In this document: piece by piece, positions 52,030-60,649 of the stretch | How positions within the stretch are numbered: the first letter of the stretch is position 1 | How the letters are laid out: the number at the start of each line of letters is the position of its first letter | Source: Viridibacterium sp047600765 | GTDB lineage: Bacteria; Pseudomonadota; Gammaproteobacteria; Burkholderiales; Rhodocyclaceae | Length of the DNA: 64,000 nt | Direction: 5' to 3' | NCBI GenBank assembly: GCA_047600765.1 | Contig: JASGKF010000002.1 | Coordinates: forward strand, 1,054,001 to 1,118,000 | Program-made: the position numbers and the translations under genes | Notes under the pieces: generated by a model | Database searches by the model: none | Told to the model about the DNA's origin: nothing | What the model saw: only the letters and a program-made list of their open reading frames with translations

Positions 52030-54231
52030 ATGGAAATCAAGGTCAACTTTCTCGACAAGCTCCGCCAGGAGGCGAAGTTCGACGACTTCACGGTCATCGC
52101 CGACCAGCCCATCCGCTACAAGGGTGACGGCTCGGCGCCGGGGCCGTTCGACTACTTCCTAGCCTCGTCGGCCCTGTGTGCGGCTTACTTCGTGAAGGCG
52201 TACTGCGACACGCGCGGCATCCCCACCGAGCACATGCGCCTGTCGCACAACAACATCGTCGATCCCGAGAACCGCTACAAGCAGACCTTCAAGATCCAGA
52301 TCGAGCTGCCGCCGGACATTTCGGAGAAAGATCGCGTCGGCATCCTGCGTTCCATCGACCGCTGCACGGTCAAGCGCGTGGTGCAGAACGCGCCCGACTT
52401 CATCATCGAAGAGGTCGAGAACCTCGACGCCGACGCGCAGGCCTTGCTGCTGCCCAGTGCCGAGGGCGTGAGTACGCGCATCGCCGGCAAGGACCTGCCG
52501 CTCGAAGAAACCATCGCCAACATGACCAGCCTGCTGGCCGCGCTGGGCATCAAGATCGAGATCGCCTCCTGGCGCAACATCGTGCCCAACGTCTGGTCGC
52601 TGCACATCCGCGACGCGCACTCGCCGATGTGCTTCACCAACGGCAAGGGCGCTACCAAGGAAAGCGCGCTGGCCTCCGCGCTGGGCGAGTACATCGAGCG
52701 CACCAGCTGCAACCACTTCTACAACGACCAGTACTGGGGCGAAGAGTTTGCCGATGCGCCCTTCGTGCACTACCCTGACGAGCGCTGGTTCAAGCCGGGC
52801 AAGAAGGATGCGCTCCCCAGGGACATGCTCGACGACTACAGCCTCGCCATCTACAACGCCGATGGCGAGCTGCGCGCCTCGCATCTCTACGACACCAACT
52901 CCGGCAACACCGCACGCGGCATCTGCGCGCTGCCCTACGTGAGGCAAAGCGACGGCGAGGTCGTGTACTTCCCCACCAACCTCATCGACAACCTCTTCCT
53001 CAGCAACGGCATGAGCGCCGGCAACACACTCGCCGAAGCGCAGGTGCAGTGCCTGTCAGAGATCTTCGAGCGCGCCGTGAAAAAGGAAATCCTCGAAGGC
53101 GAAATCGCGCTGCCCGACGTGCCGCAAGAAGTGCTGGCCAAGTACCCCGGCATCGTCGCCGGCATCAAGGGCCTCGAAGAGCAGGGCTTCCCCGTGCTGG
53201 TGAAAGACGCATCGCTGGGCGGCGAATTCCCCGTGATGTGCGTCACCCTCATGAACCCGCGCACCGGCGGCGTCTTCGCTTCGTTCGGCGCACACCCCAG
53301 CTTCGAGGTCGCGCTGGAACGCAGCCTCACCGAGCTGCTGCAGGGCCGCAGCTTCGAAGGCCTCAACGACCTGCCGCAGCCCACCTTCGAGAGCAACGCC
53401 GTCACCGAGCCCAACAACTTCGTCGAACACTTCATCGACTCCAGCGGCGTCGTCTCCTGGCGCTTCTTCAGCGCGAAGCACGACTACGACTTCGTCGAAT
53501 GGGACTTCTCCGGCGACGGAAAGGCTTCGAATGAGGAAGAAGCCGTCACCCTGCTCGGCATCCTCGAAGAGATGGGCAAGGAAGTGTACATGGCCGTGTA
53601 CGACGATCTGGGGGCCCAGGCCTGCCGCATCCTCGTGCCCGGCTACTCCGAGATCTACCCGGTCGAAGACCTCATCTGGGACAACACCAACAAGTCGCTC
53701 GCCTTCCGCGCAGACATCCTCAACCTGCACCGTCTCGACGACGACGCACTCGAAGCGCTACTGGAACGCCTCGAAGACTGCGAGGTCGATGAGCAGACCG
53801 ACATCATCACCCTCATCGGCGTCGAGTTCGACGAGAACACCGACTGGGGCCAGCTCACGATTCTCGAACTCAAGCTGCTGATCAATCTCGCCCTCAAGCA
53901 GTTCGAAGCCACCAAAGACCTCGTCGAATCCTTCCTGCAGTACAACGAGAACACCGTTGACCGTGGCCTCTTCTACCAGGCTCTCAACGTGGTGCTTGAA
54001 GTGCTGCTCGACGACGAGCTCGAACTCGCCGACTACGAACCCAACTTCCGCCGCATGTTCGGCAACCCGCGCATGGACGCCGTGATCGGCTCAGTCGAAG
54101 GCAGCGTCCGCTTCCACGGCCTGACGCCGACGAACATGAAGCTCGAAGGGCTGGACAGACACCAGCGCCTGATCGACAGCTACAGGAAGCTGCACACCGC
54201 GCGCGCAAAGGCAGCCGTAGGGCGTCAATAA
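52030..54231 (+). CDS. ycaO: OsmC/YcaO-domain protein
   Basis: A 733-residue protein. Residues about 1-140 match an OsmC-like domain (KVNFLDKLRQEAKFDDFTVIADQPIRYKGDGSAPGPFDYFLASSALCAAYFVKAYC, Cys residues typical of thiol peroxidases). From about residue 165 comes the YcaO region: MCFTNGKGATKESALASALGEYIERTSCNHF, with the ATP-binding E/Q ladder and ARGICALPY. YcaO enzymes activate amide backbones with ATP; the E. coli homologue is linked to ribosomal protein S12 methylthiolation. The final 3 residues and the stop codon are written inside a REP element (54217-54250). Confidence 0.93.
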   Translation: MEIKVNFLDKLRQEAKFDDFTVIADQPIRYKGDGSAPGPFDYFLASSALCAAYFVKAYCDTRGIPTEHMRLSHNNIVDPENRYKQTFKIQIELPPDISEKDRVGILRSIDRCTVKRVVQNAPDFIIEEVENLDADAQALLLPSAEGVSTRIAGKDLPLEETIANMTSLLAALGIKIEIASWRNIVPNVWSLHIRDAHSPMCFTNGKGATKESALASALGEYIERTSCNHFYNDQYWGEEFADAPFVHYPDERWFKPGKKDALPRDMLDDYSLAIYNADGELRASHLYDTNSGNTARGICALPYVRQSDGEVVYFPTNLIDNLFLSNGMSAGNTLAEAQVQCLSEIFERAVKKEILEGEIALPDVPQEVLAKYPGIVAGIKGLEEQGFPVLVKDASLGGEFPVMCVTLMNPRTGGVFASFGAHPSFEVALERSLTELLQGRSFEGLNDLPQPTFESNAVTEPNNFVEHFIDSSGVVSWRFFSAKHDYDFVEWDFSGDGKASNEEEAVTLLGILEEMGKEVYMAVYDDLGAQACRILVPGYSEIYPVEDLIWDNTNKSLAFRADILNLHRLDDDALEALLERLEDCEVDEQTDIITLIGVEFDENTDWGQLTILELKLLINLALKQFEATKDLVESFLQYNENTVDRGLFYQALNVVLEVLLDDELELADYEPNFRRMFGNPRMDAVIGSVEGSVRFHGLTPTNMKLEGLDRHQRLIDSYRKLHTARAKAAVGRQ

Positions 54232-54250
54232 GCGCAGCGCATTGCGCCGA
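54217..54250. repeat. REP element, family 1, copy 1
   Basis: GTAGGGCGTCAATAAGCG begins the element and ATTGCGCC ends it, a GTAG-headed imperfect palindrome. It covers the ycaO stop codon and differs at one base from the copy at 54750-54783. Confidence 0.85.
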
Positions 54251-54265
54251 ATTCATGAGCGACCA

Positions 54266-54736
54266 ATGAACTTGATCCCGTTCAGACCAGAGATGCAGGC
54301 TGATCTCGAAGACTTCCTGCAATTCATGCAAGAGTCTCGCGGCTACAAGTTCGATCGTGCCAACCTGCCGCCCGACATCGCCAACATCAAAGCCGCCTAC
54401 CGGGATTGCGGAGGCGATTTCTGGGTCGTGAAAGACAACGACACCATCGTCGGCAGCATCGCCCTGAGAACGCTAGACCCGCACGAGGGTATAGCAGAAA
54501 TCAAACGCTACTTCGTCTTGCCCGCATTCCAGCGGCGAGGCATCGGCGGCGAGCTGATGCGCCACGCGATAGGTGTTGCCATCGAGGGCGGGGTGAACAG
54601 GATCAGGCTGGACACGATGAAGAAGTCCGAGGCAGCCCTGATCGTGTTCAGGAAGTTCGGCTTTCATGAGATCCCGAAGTACAACAACAACGAGGTGGCC
54701 GAGATCTTCATGGAGAAGCGTCTGGCCGCCGTCTGA
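54266..54736 (+). CDS. GNAT family N-acetyltransferase
   Basis: A 156-residue single-domain acetyltransferase. The acetyl-CoA-binding motif A is EIKRYFVLPAFQRRGIGGELMRHAIGVA (R/Q-x-x-G-x-G/A form) at about residues 86-112, with WVVKDNDTIVGSIALRTLD as the preceding strand pair. Acceptor unknown. The gene sits between two REP copies of family 1, so it shares the position of a cargo gene between repeats, though it looks like ordinary chromosomal DNA. Confidence 0.92.
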   Translation: MNLIPFRPEMQADLEDFLQFMQESRGYKFDRANLPPDIANIKAAYRDCGGDFWVVKDNDTIVGSIALRTLDPHEGIAEIKRYFVLPAFQRRGIGGELMRHAIGVAIEGGVNRIRLDTMKKSEAALIVFRKFGFHEIPKYNNNEVAEIFMEKRLAAV

Positions 54737-54749
54737 CTCGGGCCTGTCC

Positions 54750-54783
54750 GTAGGGCGTCAATAAGCGAAGCGCATTGCGCCGG
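54750..54783. repeat. REP element, family 1, copy 2
   Basis: GTAGGGCGTCAATAAGCG... ATTGCGCC, forward orientation, directly downstream of the RAYT gene stop at 54790. Confidence 0.88.
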
Positions 54784-54789
54784 ATGTTT

Positions 54790-55323
54790 TCAATCCGGCA
54801 TTTCCAGATCGCCCTCATCCCCACCGCCCCAATCCAGCGCATAGAACCCTTCCCGCACAAGCTGGTGAAACGTCGAATACGGCCAGTCGCGCACCCGCGC
54901 CACCAGACCATGCTTGAGCGGATTGATATGCACATAGTCCATGTGCGCCTGATAGTCGCGCTCATCGCGAATCACATGCTCCCAGAAGCGGCGTTGCCAG
55001 ATTCCGCGTTCTCCACGTCTCACCCGCACGACATCGCGTCGCTCGTCTGACGGCGCAATCCCTTTCGAGAAACCCATCTTGATAAGACGCCAGCGCGTAG
55101 CGAAGTCCGCATCGCCGGGCGGCAACTCGATGATGCAGTGAAGATGTTCCGGCAACACCACCCATGCATGGATCACGAATGGATGCCGAGCCCTGATATC
55201 GCGCACGACGCTGCGCAGCAGCTCAATGTGCCGCGTCAGCAGATCGTTGTCGCGCCGTCGCAGAAGATTGACGGTGAAGAAGTAGGTGCCGCCCGGTAGC
55301 CAGACGCGTCGGTAGTCAGGCAT
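54790..55323 (-). CDS. REP-associated tyrosine transposase, RAYT type 1
   Basis: A 177-residue TnpA-REP/Y1 transposase of usual length. The HUH metal-binding motif reads LPEHLHCII (about residues 54-62), the catalytic-Tyr region is DYQAHMDYVHINPLKHG with the conserved Y-x-H-x-NP, and RGERGIWQRRFWEHVIRDERD precedes it. RAYTs cut and rejoin single-stranded REP DNA at GTAG. The gene is enclosed by inverted family 1 REPs at 54750 and 55342, the normal form of a REPtron. Start ATG 55323 chosen. Confidence 0.94.
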   Translation of the reverse strand: MPDYRRVWLPGGTYFFTVNLLRRRDNDLLTRHIELLRSVVRDIRARHPFVIHAWVVLPEHLHCIIELPPGDADFATRWRLIKMGFSKGIAPSDERRDVVRVRRGERGIWQRRFWEHVIRDERDYQAHMDYVHINPLKHGLVARVRDWPYSTFHQLVREGFYALDWGGGDEGDLEMPD

Positions 55324-55341
55324 GGGGCTGGCGGAAGAAAT

Positions 55342-55374
55342 GCGGCGCAATGCCCTGCGGTTATTGCGCCCTAC
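55342..55374. repeat. REP element, family 1, inverted copy 3
   Basis: Reverse complement starts GTAGGGCGCAATAACCG and ends ATTGCGCC; opposite orientation to copy 2, on the 5' side of the RAYT gene. Confidence 0.85.
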
Positions 55375-55379
55375 TTACA

Positions 55380-57360
55380 CTAGTTGGCTGCTTGCAGCTG
55401 CTCAACCAGCTCCTGCTTGGTTGCACTTTCGTAAAGATTTCGTTTTAGTTTAAGTTGATCCAATAGAAATGAATTTGATAGTTCGAACGCATCAAGCAAC
55501 GTGTACCAGTTCAGGACATAGCGTTTCATTCGCGGATCAGAACTAACCAGTCCAAGCTCTCCTCGAGCGATCTGCCCGTCTAGGCGGCTTTTGATCTCAG
55601 TATCTTGGGATGAAATCTTGCGCCCAATCAGTATTAACTCGAAGTGCATAGCTTCGCTGCCAAATTCCGGGTGCTTTTTTATTATTCCGGCATAGTCATC
55701 AAGCTGCCGAAGATGCTTAACGTTGAGAGATATGGAGGGGCGCTTTATCTCTACGATGACGCACCGATAGATTTTCTGTCCACTTGAGTTGAACTGAAGG
55801 TATGCGACGGGCCAAAAAGAGATCTGTCTGGCGTAGAGCCCCCTCGATCTCTGATTCATCGTCCACATCGTCTGTGCCGATGTCGTCAAGATGGGGAATT
55901 TTGTTGCGCAAATCTTTCGCAATCTTTGTGAACGTCTCTTCTTCGGCCCCGAGAATTTCATAGCTGGGCCCAAACAGCCAAGTATTGTTCTCGATAATTT
56001 TTTGAAGATCGGGTGTTTCCAGAACCTCGTTGTAATGATCGTTCATTAGTGTTCGAAGTTTTGAGGCCGCAACATAGCGGCGCTGCAGAATTTCGATAGT
56101 AGCAACGATGTTTTCCAGTGTTGTTTGTTTCAGTTGAGCAGCAAGACTTTGAACAGACTGATCGTTAAGGTCTAGAACGCTGTTCAGTACGTCTAGTAGA
56201 GAGTCATTTTCGTTAGAGACGGCTAAGCGGTCCAACAACCGAATAATGATTTTCCGCTGCTTTCGACTTGCGGCATTGAAGACTGATGGGTCAGCTACAT
56301 AGATGGTTGTAACTAGCTGCTTTGCGTTGTCTAGTCTCCACGATCGTTCTTCGGGGGGCAGTTCTGAATAAGTCGGGAAGAGCCCGTCCTCAACATACTT
56401 CTCGACCTCTACAGCTGCCTGCTGCCGCAGAAAGCGGTTATACAAGTCCTGAGTTAGGTCTCCTAGAGCCCTTCCGAGTTTCTTCCATTCCGCAGAGTGT
56501 GGCGTGTGGGTACTCGATTGGAGAAGGTCCTGCGTAGGCGAGAAGCTGTCAGCCCAATCTGAGCTTACATAGATACTTGTGAAAAACCCCGGCTTGTTGT
56601 TCAAGGTACTAAGCTGCTTGTAAACAGTTCTTCCCTCGCTATCGAGTAGGTAGGTGTACGATTTTTCAGAGCTAGGACGTGTCTCCCACCGAATTACCTG
56701 AGCCTCAAACGTGTGTGAGTCGATGACAAAAGACTGTCGAGTAATTTCATGCGCAGGGACAGCGATAGCTATACCGTTGAGCGTCAGAGATTTCGATTGA
56801 TGAAGAGCTAAGTACCAACCGAACTCTATCGCGAACTTTTCCGTCAGTTCAGGCAGTGCAGGAAGATGAGCTGAGAATTTGTCGAGCTCAACCAAGGTGC
56901 CTTTGGGCTTCTGTTGCAATTTGAGGTGTTGGTCCTCTGTCGGTATCAGATTGGCTTGGTAGTCCTTGATCGTTGCAGCATCAATCACGATGCGCGCTTG
57001 ACCTGTGACGGACTTTGTATGCCAAGTTGCCAAGTGGCAGATACGGTGAAAGGCTAGGCGGCCACGACCATGGGCGCCATGTTGTGCGGCGTCTTCGTGC
57101 TTGTGCGAATCATTGAACCTGCCAAAGGTCAGCTTCAATGTCGTTGGATCAATACCGTCGCCATCATCTTGCACTGAGACGGATTCGATTCTCTCCAGGG
57201 CGTTTCGGGAAATCTCCACTGCCACCACTTCGGCCTTGGCATCAAATCCATTCCAGACGAGTTCAAAAACAGGCTGCCACGGCTCGATGCTGACGAAGTG
57301 TTTTTTGATGCCCGCGTTGCCGATTTCTGTTGTGCCTGAGATATCTGCGTAAGTAGTCAT
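55380..57360 (-). pseudogene. GHKL ATPase with C-terminal PD-(D/E)XK-like nuclease, frameshifted (putative defence gene)
   Basis: Two overlapping frames form one protein of about 660 residues. The first (start 57360, MTTYADISG; MPPMTTY at 57369 possible) has an HSP90/MutL-type ATPase: N-box ELVWNGFDAKAE (about 32-43), QDDGDGIDP and HGAHGRGRLAF. Residues about 450-530 carry NTWLFGPSYEILGAEE and end near TDLFLAR. The second frame (ending at 55380) continues SSGQKIYRCVIVEIKRPS, where E-x-K is the Shedu/DUF4263-type nuclease core, then QLDDYAG. One extra base, probably near the A5 run at 55814-55818 or within 55780-55820, breaks the gene. This may be true decay, phase variation or an assembly error. 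Confidence 0.8.
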
Positions 57361-57566
57361 GGGCGGCATCCGAGCCTTAAATTGCGTCTCATACAAGAGC
57401 AGCCGATCTGGCTGAAAGAGGTTGCATTCTAAGCTCGGTCGGTTGAACTCGGTGAGTCCATGCGCATACATGCATTGTTGGTGAACCTAGCGCCCAACTA
57501 GTTGCGTAGGCATCCGCTGTTGTTGGTACTTGACCCGCCCCCCACTCACGCCATATATTCACCCAT

Positions 57567-57914
57567 ATGGATGAATATAAAGCTTCCCAACTCGACGCCG
57601 TCTTTGGCGCCGTAGCCGACCCGACACGACGCGCAATCCTCGCGCGGCTGGCGCAGGCGGATGCGCGTGTGACCGAGCTGGCGAGCGGGTTTCCGATTTC
57701 GCTGAACTCGGTGTCCAAGCACATCCGCATGCTGGAGCGGGCCGGCCTGGTGCGTCGTACGGTCAGCGGGCGCGACCATGTGTTGTCGCTCAACGCGGAG
57801 CCGCTGGGCGCGGCGGCGGACTGGATGGACTTCTACCGGCAGTTCTGGGAGCAGCGTCTGGGGGCGCTGGAATCTTTCGTGAAGAGCCGACGCAAGAAAG
57901 GGCCGCAGACATGA
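57567..57914 (+). CDS. ArsR-family winged-helix regulator
   Basis: A 115-residue protein with an ArsR HTH: FGAVADPTRRAILARLAQADARVTELASGFPISLNSVSKHIRMLERAGLVRRTVSGRDHVLSL. No obvious metal-binding cysteines, so it belongs to the SdpR-like group that pairs with SRPBCC proteins. Its stop overlaps the next gene by 4 bases. It probably represses this operon; the divergent GHKL gene starts 207 bases away. Confidence 0.93.
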   Translation: MDEYKASQLDAVFGAVADPTRRAILARLAQADARVTELASGFPISLNSVSKHIRMLERAGLVRRTVSGRDHVLSLNAEPLGAAADWMDFYRQFWEQRLGALESFVKSRRKKGPQT

Positions 57915-58378
57915 CGGGTATTGCGGTGTTTCCCAGCGTCACGGTGCGGCGCGAGATCGAGGCTTCGGCCGACGAGCTGTTCGATGCCTGGCTGGACCCG
58001 GCGGCGCTGGCGGTCTGGATGTGTCCGGGTGGCGTGACGCATTCGGTGGCGAGTCTGGAGGCGCGCGAAGGCGGCAGCTTCGAGATCACCATGCATGCGC
58101 CCAGCGAGGCGTACTGGCATCGCGGCGTTTATCAGCGCATCGACCGGCCGCGCCAGCTGGTGTTCACCTGGATTTCGGCAGCGACGCACGAGACCGAATC
58201 GCTTGTGACGGTGGACTTCAAAGCGACAACGCGCAGCGGTTACACCGAGGTGGTGGTGACGCATGAGCGTTTGCCGGACAGGGACGCGGCGTGCTCGCAC
58301 ACCGAGGGCTGGAGCGATGCGCTGGCCTCGTTGGGCGAGCTGGAGTGGTTGCGTAGCTTGAATGATCCGGAAGCGTGA
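57911..58378 (+). CDS. SRPBCC/AHSA1-domain protein
   Basis: A 155-residue protein with the activator-of-Hsp90-ATPase-like (AHSA1) hydrophobic-cavity fold: VRREIEASADELFDAWLDPAALAVWMCPGG, EGGSFEITMHAP, GVYQRIDRPRQLVFTW and HTEGWSDALASLGELE. Members bind small lipids or act as cofactor-free enzymes or antitoxin-like partners. Pairing with an ArsR regulator by a 4-base overlap is very common. Function remains general. Confidence 0.92.
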   Translation: MTGIAVFPSVTVRREIEASADELFDAWLDPAALAVWMCPGGVTHSVASLEAREGGSFEITMHAPSEAYWHRGVYQRIDRPRQLVFTWISAATHETESLVTVDFKATTRSGYTEVVVTHERLPDRDAACSHTEGWSDALASLGELEWLRSLNDPEA

Positions 58379-58403
58379 TCTCCAGGCGTGCGGGTGTATG
58401 GGC

Positions 58404-58642
58404 GTAGGTTGGATGAGCCGAAGGCGTAATCCGACGTTGGGAGTCACGGCAAGGTGGTGTGGCTTCGTGTGATGCGGTAGGGGTTCAAGGCAGCCACCTT
58501 TTGCTCGTCGCTTTCGGCTTGGTCGGGAGGCTCAGGATGCCGGCAAGCCGACATCCCCGGATTACGGCCTGCGGCCTCATCCAGGCTACGCGAGGCGGGG
58601 CGTGTGGTTCGTAGGTTGGATGAGCCGGAGGCGTAATCCGAC
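58404..58642. repeat. REP elements, family 2: three copies
   Basis: Forward copies GTAGGTTGGATGAGCC...AATCCGAC at 58404-58435 and 58611-58642, and an inverted related copy (CCGGATTACGGCC...GGCTACGC) at about 58555-58592. They fill the 303-base gap between the SRPBCC and SDR genes. No gene is seen there. Repeats show the GTAG head. Confidence 0.85.
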
Positions 58643-58681
58643 ATCGGGAATTTTCGGCTTGAAGGAACGCAGGAGGCGGGC

Positions 58682-59479
58682 ATGTTGCTGAAAGACAAAG
58701 TGGCGATCATTTACGGCGGTGGCGGTGCCATCGGCGGTGCGGTGGCGCGCAGCTTTGCGCGCGAGGGAGCGCATGTCTTCCTCGCCGGGCGCACGCTGGC
58801 AAAGCTGGAGCGCGTGGCGGCCGAGATCCGCGCAGCGGGTGGCCGTGCCGACATCGCGGCGCTCGATGCGCTGGATGAGGCGGCGGTCAATGCGCATGCC
58901 GATGCGGTGGCGGCGAGCGCGGGCCGCATCGACATCGCGCTGAATGCCATTGGCGTGATGCACGTGCAGGGCCCACCGCTGGCCGAGTTGTCGCTGGCGG
59001 ATTTCGCCTTGCCGATTTCGAGCTACACGCGCAGCAACTTCATCACCGCCAAGGCGACGGCGCGGCACATGACGCCGCGGGGTGCAGGCGTGATCCTGAC
59101 GCTGTCGACGCCCGGGGCACGCATGACGGGCCAAGGCTTCCTCGGCTACGGCGTGACCTGCGCCGCCATCGAAGGCTTCTCGCGCCTGCTCGCCGGCGAG
59201 CTCGGCGCCAGCGGCATCCGCGTCATCTGCCTGCGCCCCGACGCGATTCCCGAAGCACAGCCGCATTCGCACGCGCGCCAGGTCTTCCAGGGCTTCGCCG
59301 ACCGCTTCGGCACCACGGTAGACGCCATGCTCGCCGAACGCGGCCGCAGCGGCACCCTGCTGCAACGCTTCCCGACCCTGACCGAAGTCGCCGACTACGC
59401 CGCCTTCGTGGCCTCAGACCGTGGCAGCGCGATGACGGGGGCGATTGCGAATCTGACTTGCGGGTCGTTGGTGGATTGA
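58682..59479 (+). CDS. Short-chain dehydrogenase/reductase
   Basis: A 265-residue Rossmann-fold oxidoreductase. The cofactor loop is YGGGGAIGGAVARSFA (about 10-25), DALDEAAVNAHADAV and ALNAIGVM follow. Where most SDRs have YxxxK the active-site region reads LGYGVTCAAIEGFSRL, with Cys in the usual Lys place. This change also occurs in some natural SDR subgroups, so it could still be active through another residue. The substrate is unknown. REP copies flank it on both sides. A GGAGG-like site precedes the ATG. Confidence 0.88.
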   Translation: MLLKDKVAIIYGGGGAIGGAVARSFAREGAHVFLAGRTLAKLERVAAEIRAAGGRADIAALDALDEAAVNAHADAVAASAGRIDIALNAIGVMHVQGPPLAELSLADFALPISSYTRSNFITAKATARHMTPRGAGVILTLSTPGARMTGQGFLGYGVTCAAIEGFSRLLAGELGASGIRVICLRPDAIPEAQPHSHARQVFQGFADRFGTTVDAMLAERGRSGTLLQRFPTLTEVADYAAFVASDRGSAMTGAIANLTCGSLVD

Positions 59480-59492
59480 GGGTGGTGCCTTC

Positions 59493-59774
59493 CCCGGATT
59501 ACGGCCTGCGGCCTCATCCAGGCTACGCGGTGGGGCGTACGTGGCAATGGGGCGTAGGTTGGATAAGCCGAAGGCGTAATCCGACACAAGGCGTCGCCAA
59601 TCGCGCCAACACTTTCGCTTTCGAGCCATCCGCCCGTAATTTCCCCACCTCAATCGCCTTCACGCGCCCGGAAGTCCCTTCCCCGGATTACGGCCTGCGG
59701 CCTCATCCAGGCTACGCGGTGGGGCGTACGCGGCAAGAGGGCGTAGGTTGGATAAGCCGAAGGCGTAATCCGAC
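59493..59774. repeat. BIME-like array of family 2 REPs, duplicated
   Basis: Two successive units, each an inverted REP (CCCCGGATTACGGCC... at about 59493-59530 and 59681-59719) followed by a forward REP (GTAGGTTGGATAAGCC...AATCCGAC at 59554-59585 and 59743-59774). The units are near-identical over about 95 bases, separated by unrelated spacer, so this is a duplicated bacterial interspersed mosaic element. It abuts the second RAYT gene. Confidence 0.87.
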
Positions 59775-59800
59775 ACAAGCAGCCGCCACCCACGCCAACG

Positions 59801-60328
59801 CTACCGCTCCCCCGCCACCAGCTCCGGAACTTCCCCACCCCAATCCGCCGCGTAGATGCCTTGCGCGACAGCGCGGTGAAACGAGGAGTGCGGCCAATCG
59901 GCAACGCGGCGCACGTGGCCGTGTTTGAGAGGGTTGACATGCACGTAATCGACGTGCGCCGCATAGTCGGCGTCGTCGCGGATGGTGTGTTCCCAGAAGC
60001 GTCGTTGCCAGATTCCGCGTTCGCCTTGCGCGACGCGCGCGGCGGAGCGCATTTCGGTTTTCGGTAGCCCCTTGGAGAAGGCGATCTTGATGGCACGCCA
60101 ACGACCGGAGTAGTCGCTGTCGCCTTCGGGCAAGGTCCAGATGGCGTGCATGTGGTCGGGCAGCACGATCCAGGCGTCGATGTGGAAGGGGCGTTTCGCT
60201 TTGACCGCCCGTACCGATTCGCGCAGGAGATCGATGTGCTCGACGAGCAGACCGCTGCTGCGATCAAGCAGGTTGTGGGTGAAGAACCAGGTGCCACCGG
60301 GAGGGCGGTGGCGGATGTAGGCGGGCAT
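59801..60328 (-). CDS. REP-associated tyrosine transposase, RAYT type 2
   Basis: A 175-residue RAYT. HUH motif in LPDHMHAIW (about 57-65), WRAIKIAFSKG, RGIWQRRFWEHTIRD and the Tyr region HVDYVHVNPLKHG. It is clearly a homologue of the gene at 54790-55323 but differs over much of its length, and it is flanked by a different REP family (59743 forward, 60363 inverted). The presence of two RAYT types with separate repeats within 6 kb is unusual. Confidence 0.94.
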   Translation of the reverse strand: MPAYIRHRPPGGTWFFTHNLLDRSSGLLVEHIDLLRESVRAVKAKRPFHIDAWIVLPDHMHAIWTLPEGDSDYSGRWRAIKIAFSKGLPKTEMRSAARVAQGERGIWQRRFWEHTIRDDADYAAHVDYVHVNPLKHGHVRRVADWPHSSFHRAVAQGIYAADWGGEVPELVAGER

Positions 60329-60362
60329 GGGGTGAGTGCGTTCGGGAGTGGAGACGCCTGAT

Positions 60363-60394
60363 GTCGGATTACGCCTTCGGCTTATCCAACCTAC
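60363..60394. repeat. REP element, family 2, inverted copy
   Basis: Reverse complement reads GTAGGTTGGATAAGCC...AATCCGAC, opposite to the copy at 59743. The pair brackets RAYT 2. Confidence 0.9.
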
Positions 60395-60397
60395 GGG

Positions 60398-60649
60398 TCA
60401 GGGCCCGGTGCGGGTGAGGCCGAGGCCGAACAGGGCGCCGACGCCACCGGCGATACCCGCTGCGATGGGGCCGCTGAGGCCAAGCAGGAAGGCAGGAATG
60501 GCAACAGCCAGGAAGCCCAGTGCAAAGCGGCTGTAGATGATGCCGATGCGGGCACCCTTGCCACATTGGGGGCAGGTGCCCGATTTGTGTAATGCGGTCA
60601 TCTCTGGCGAGAACAGGCCGATGCTCTTTGCGCAGTGCGGGCACTTCAT
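60398..60649 (-). CDS. Small zinc-ribbon membrane protein, unknown
   Basis: An 83-residue protein. Two CxxC knuckles (MKCPHCAKS and GTCPQCGKG) form a likely Zn ribbon in the first 32 residues, followed by two adjacent hydrophobic segments (FALGFLAVAIPAFLLGLSG and IAAGIAGGVGALFGLGL). Similar small proteins with a ribbon plus hairpin of helices are common in proteobacteria with unknown function. Its 3' end nearly touches a REP copy. Confidence 0.82.
   Translation of the reverse strand: MKCPHCAKSIGLFSPEMTALHKSGTCPQCGKGARIGIIYSRFALGFLAVAIPAFLLGLSGPIAAGIAGGVGALFGLGLTRTGP

Noticed and set aside
51555..52127. A rightward frame overlapping the antitoxin
   Set aside because: Shadow frame; both the toxin-antitoxin pair and the YcaO gene account for this DNA.
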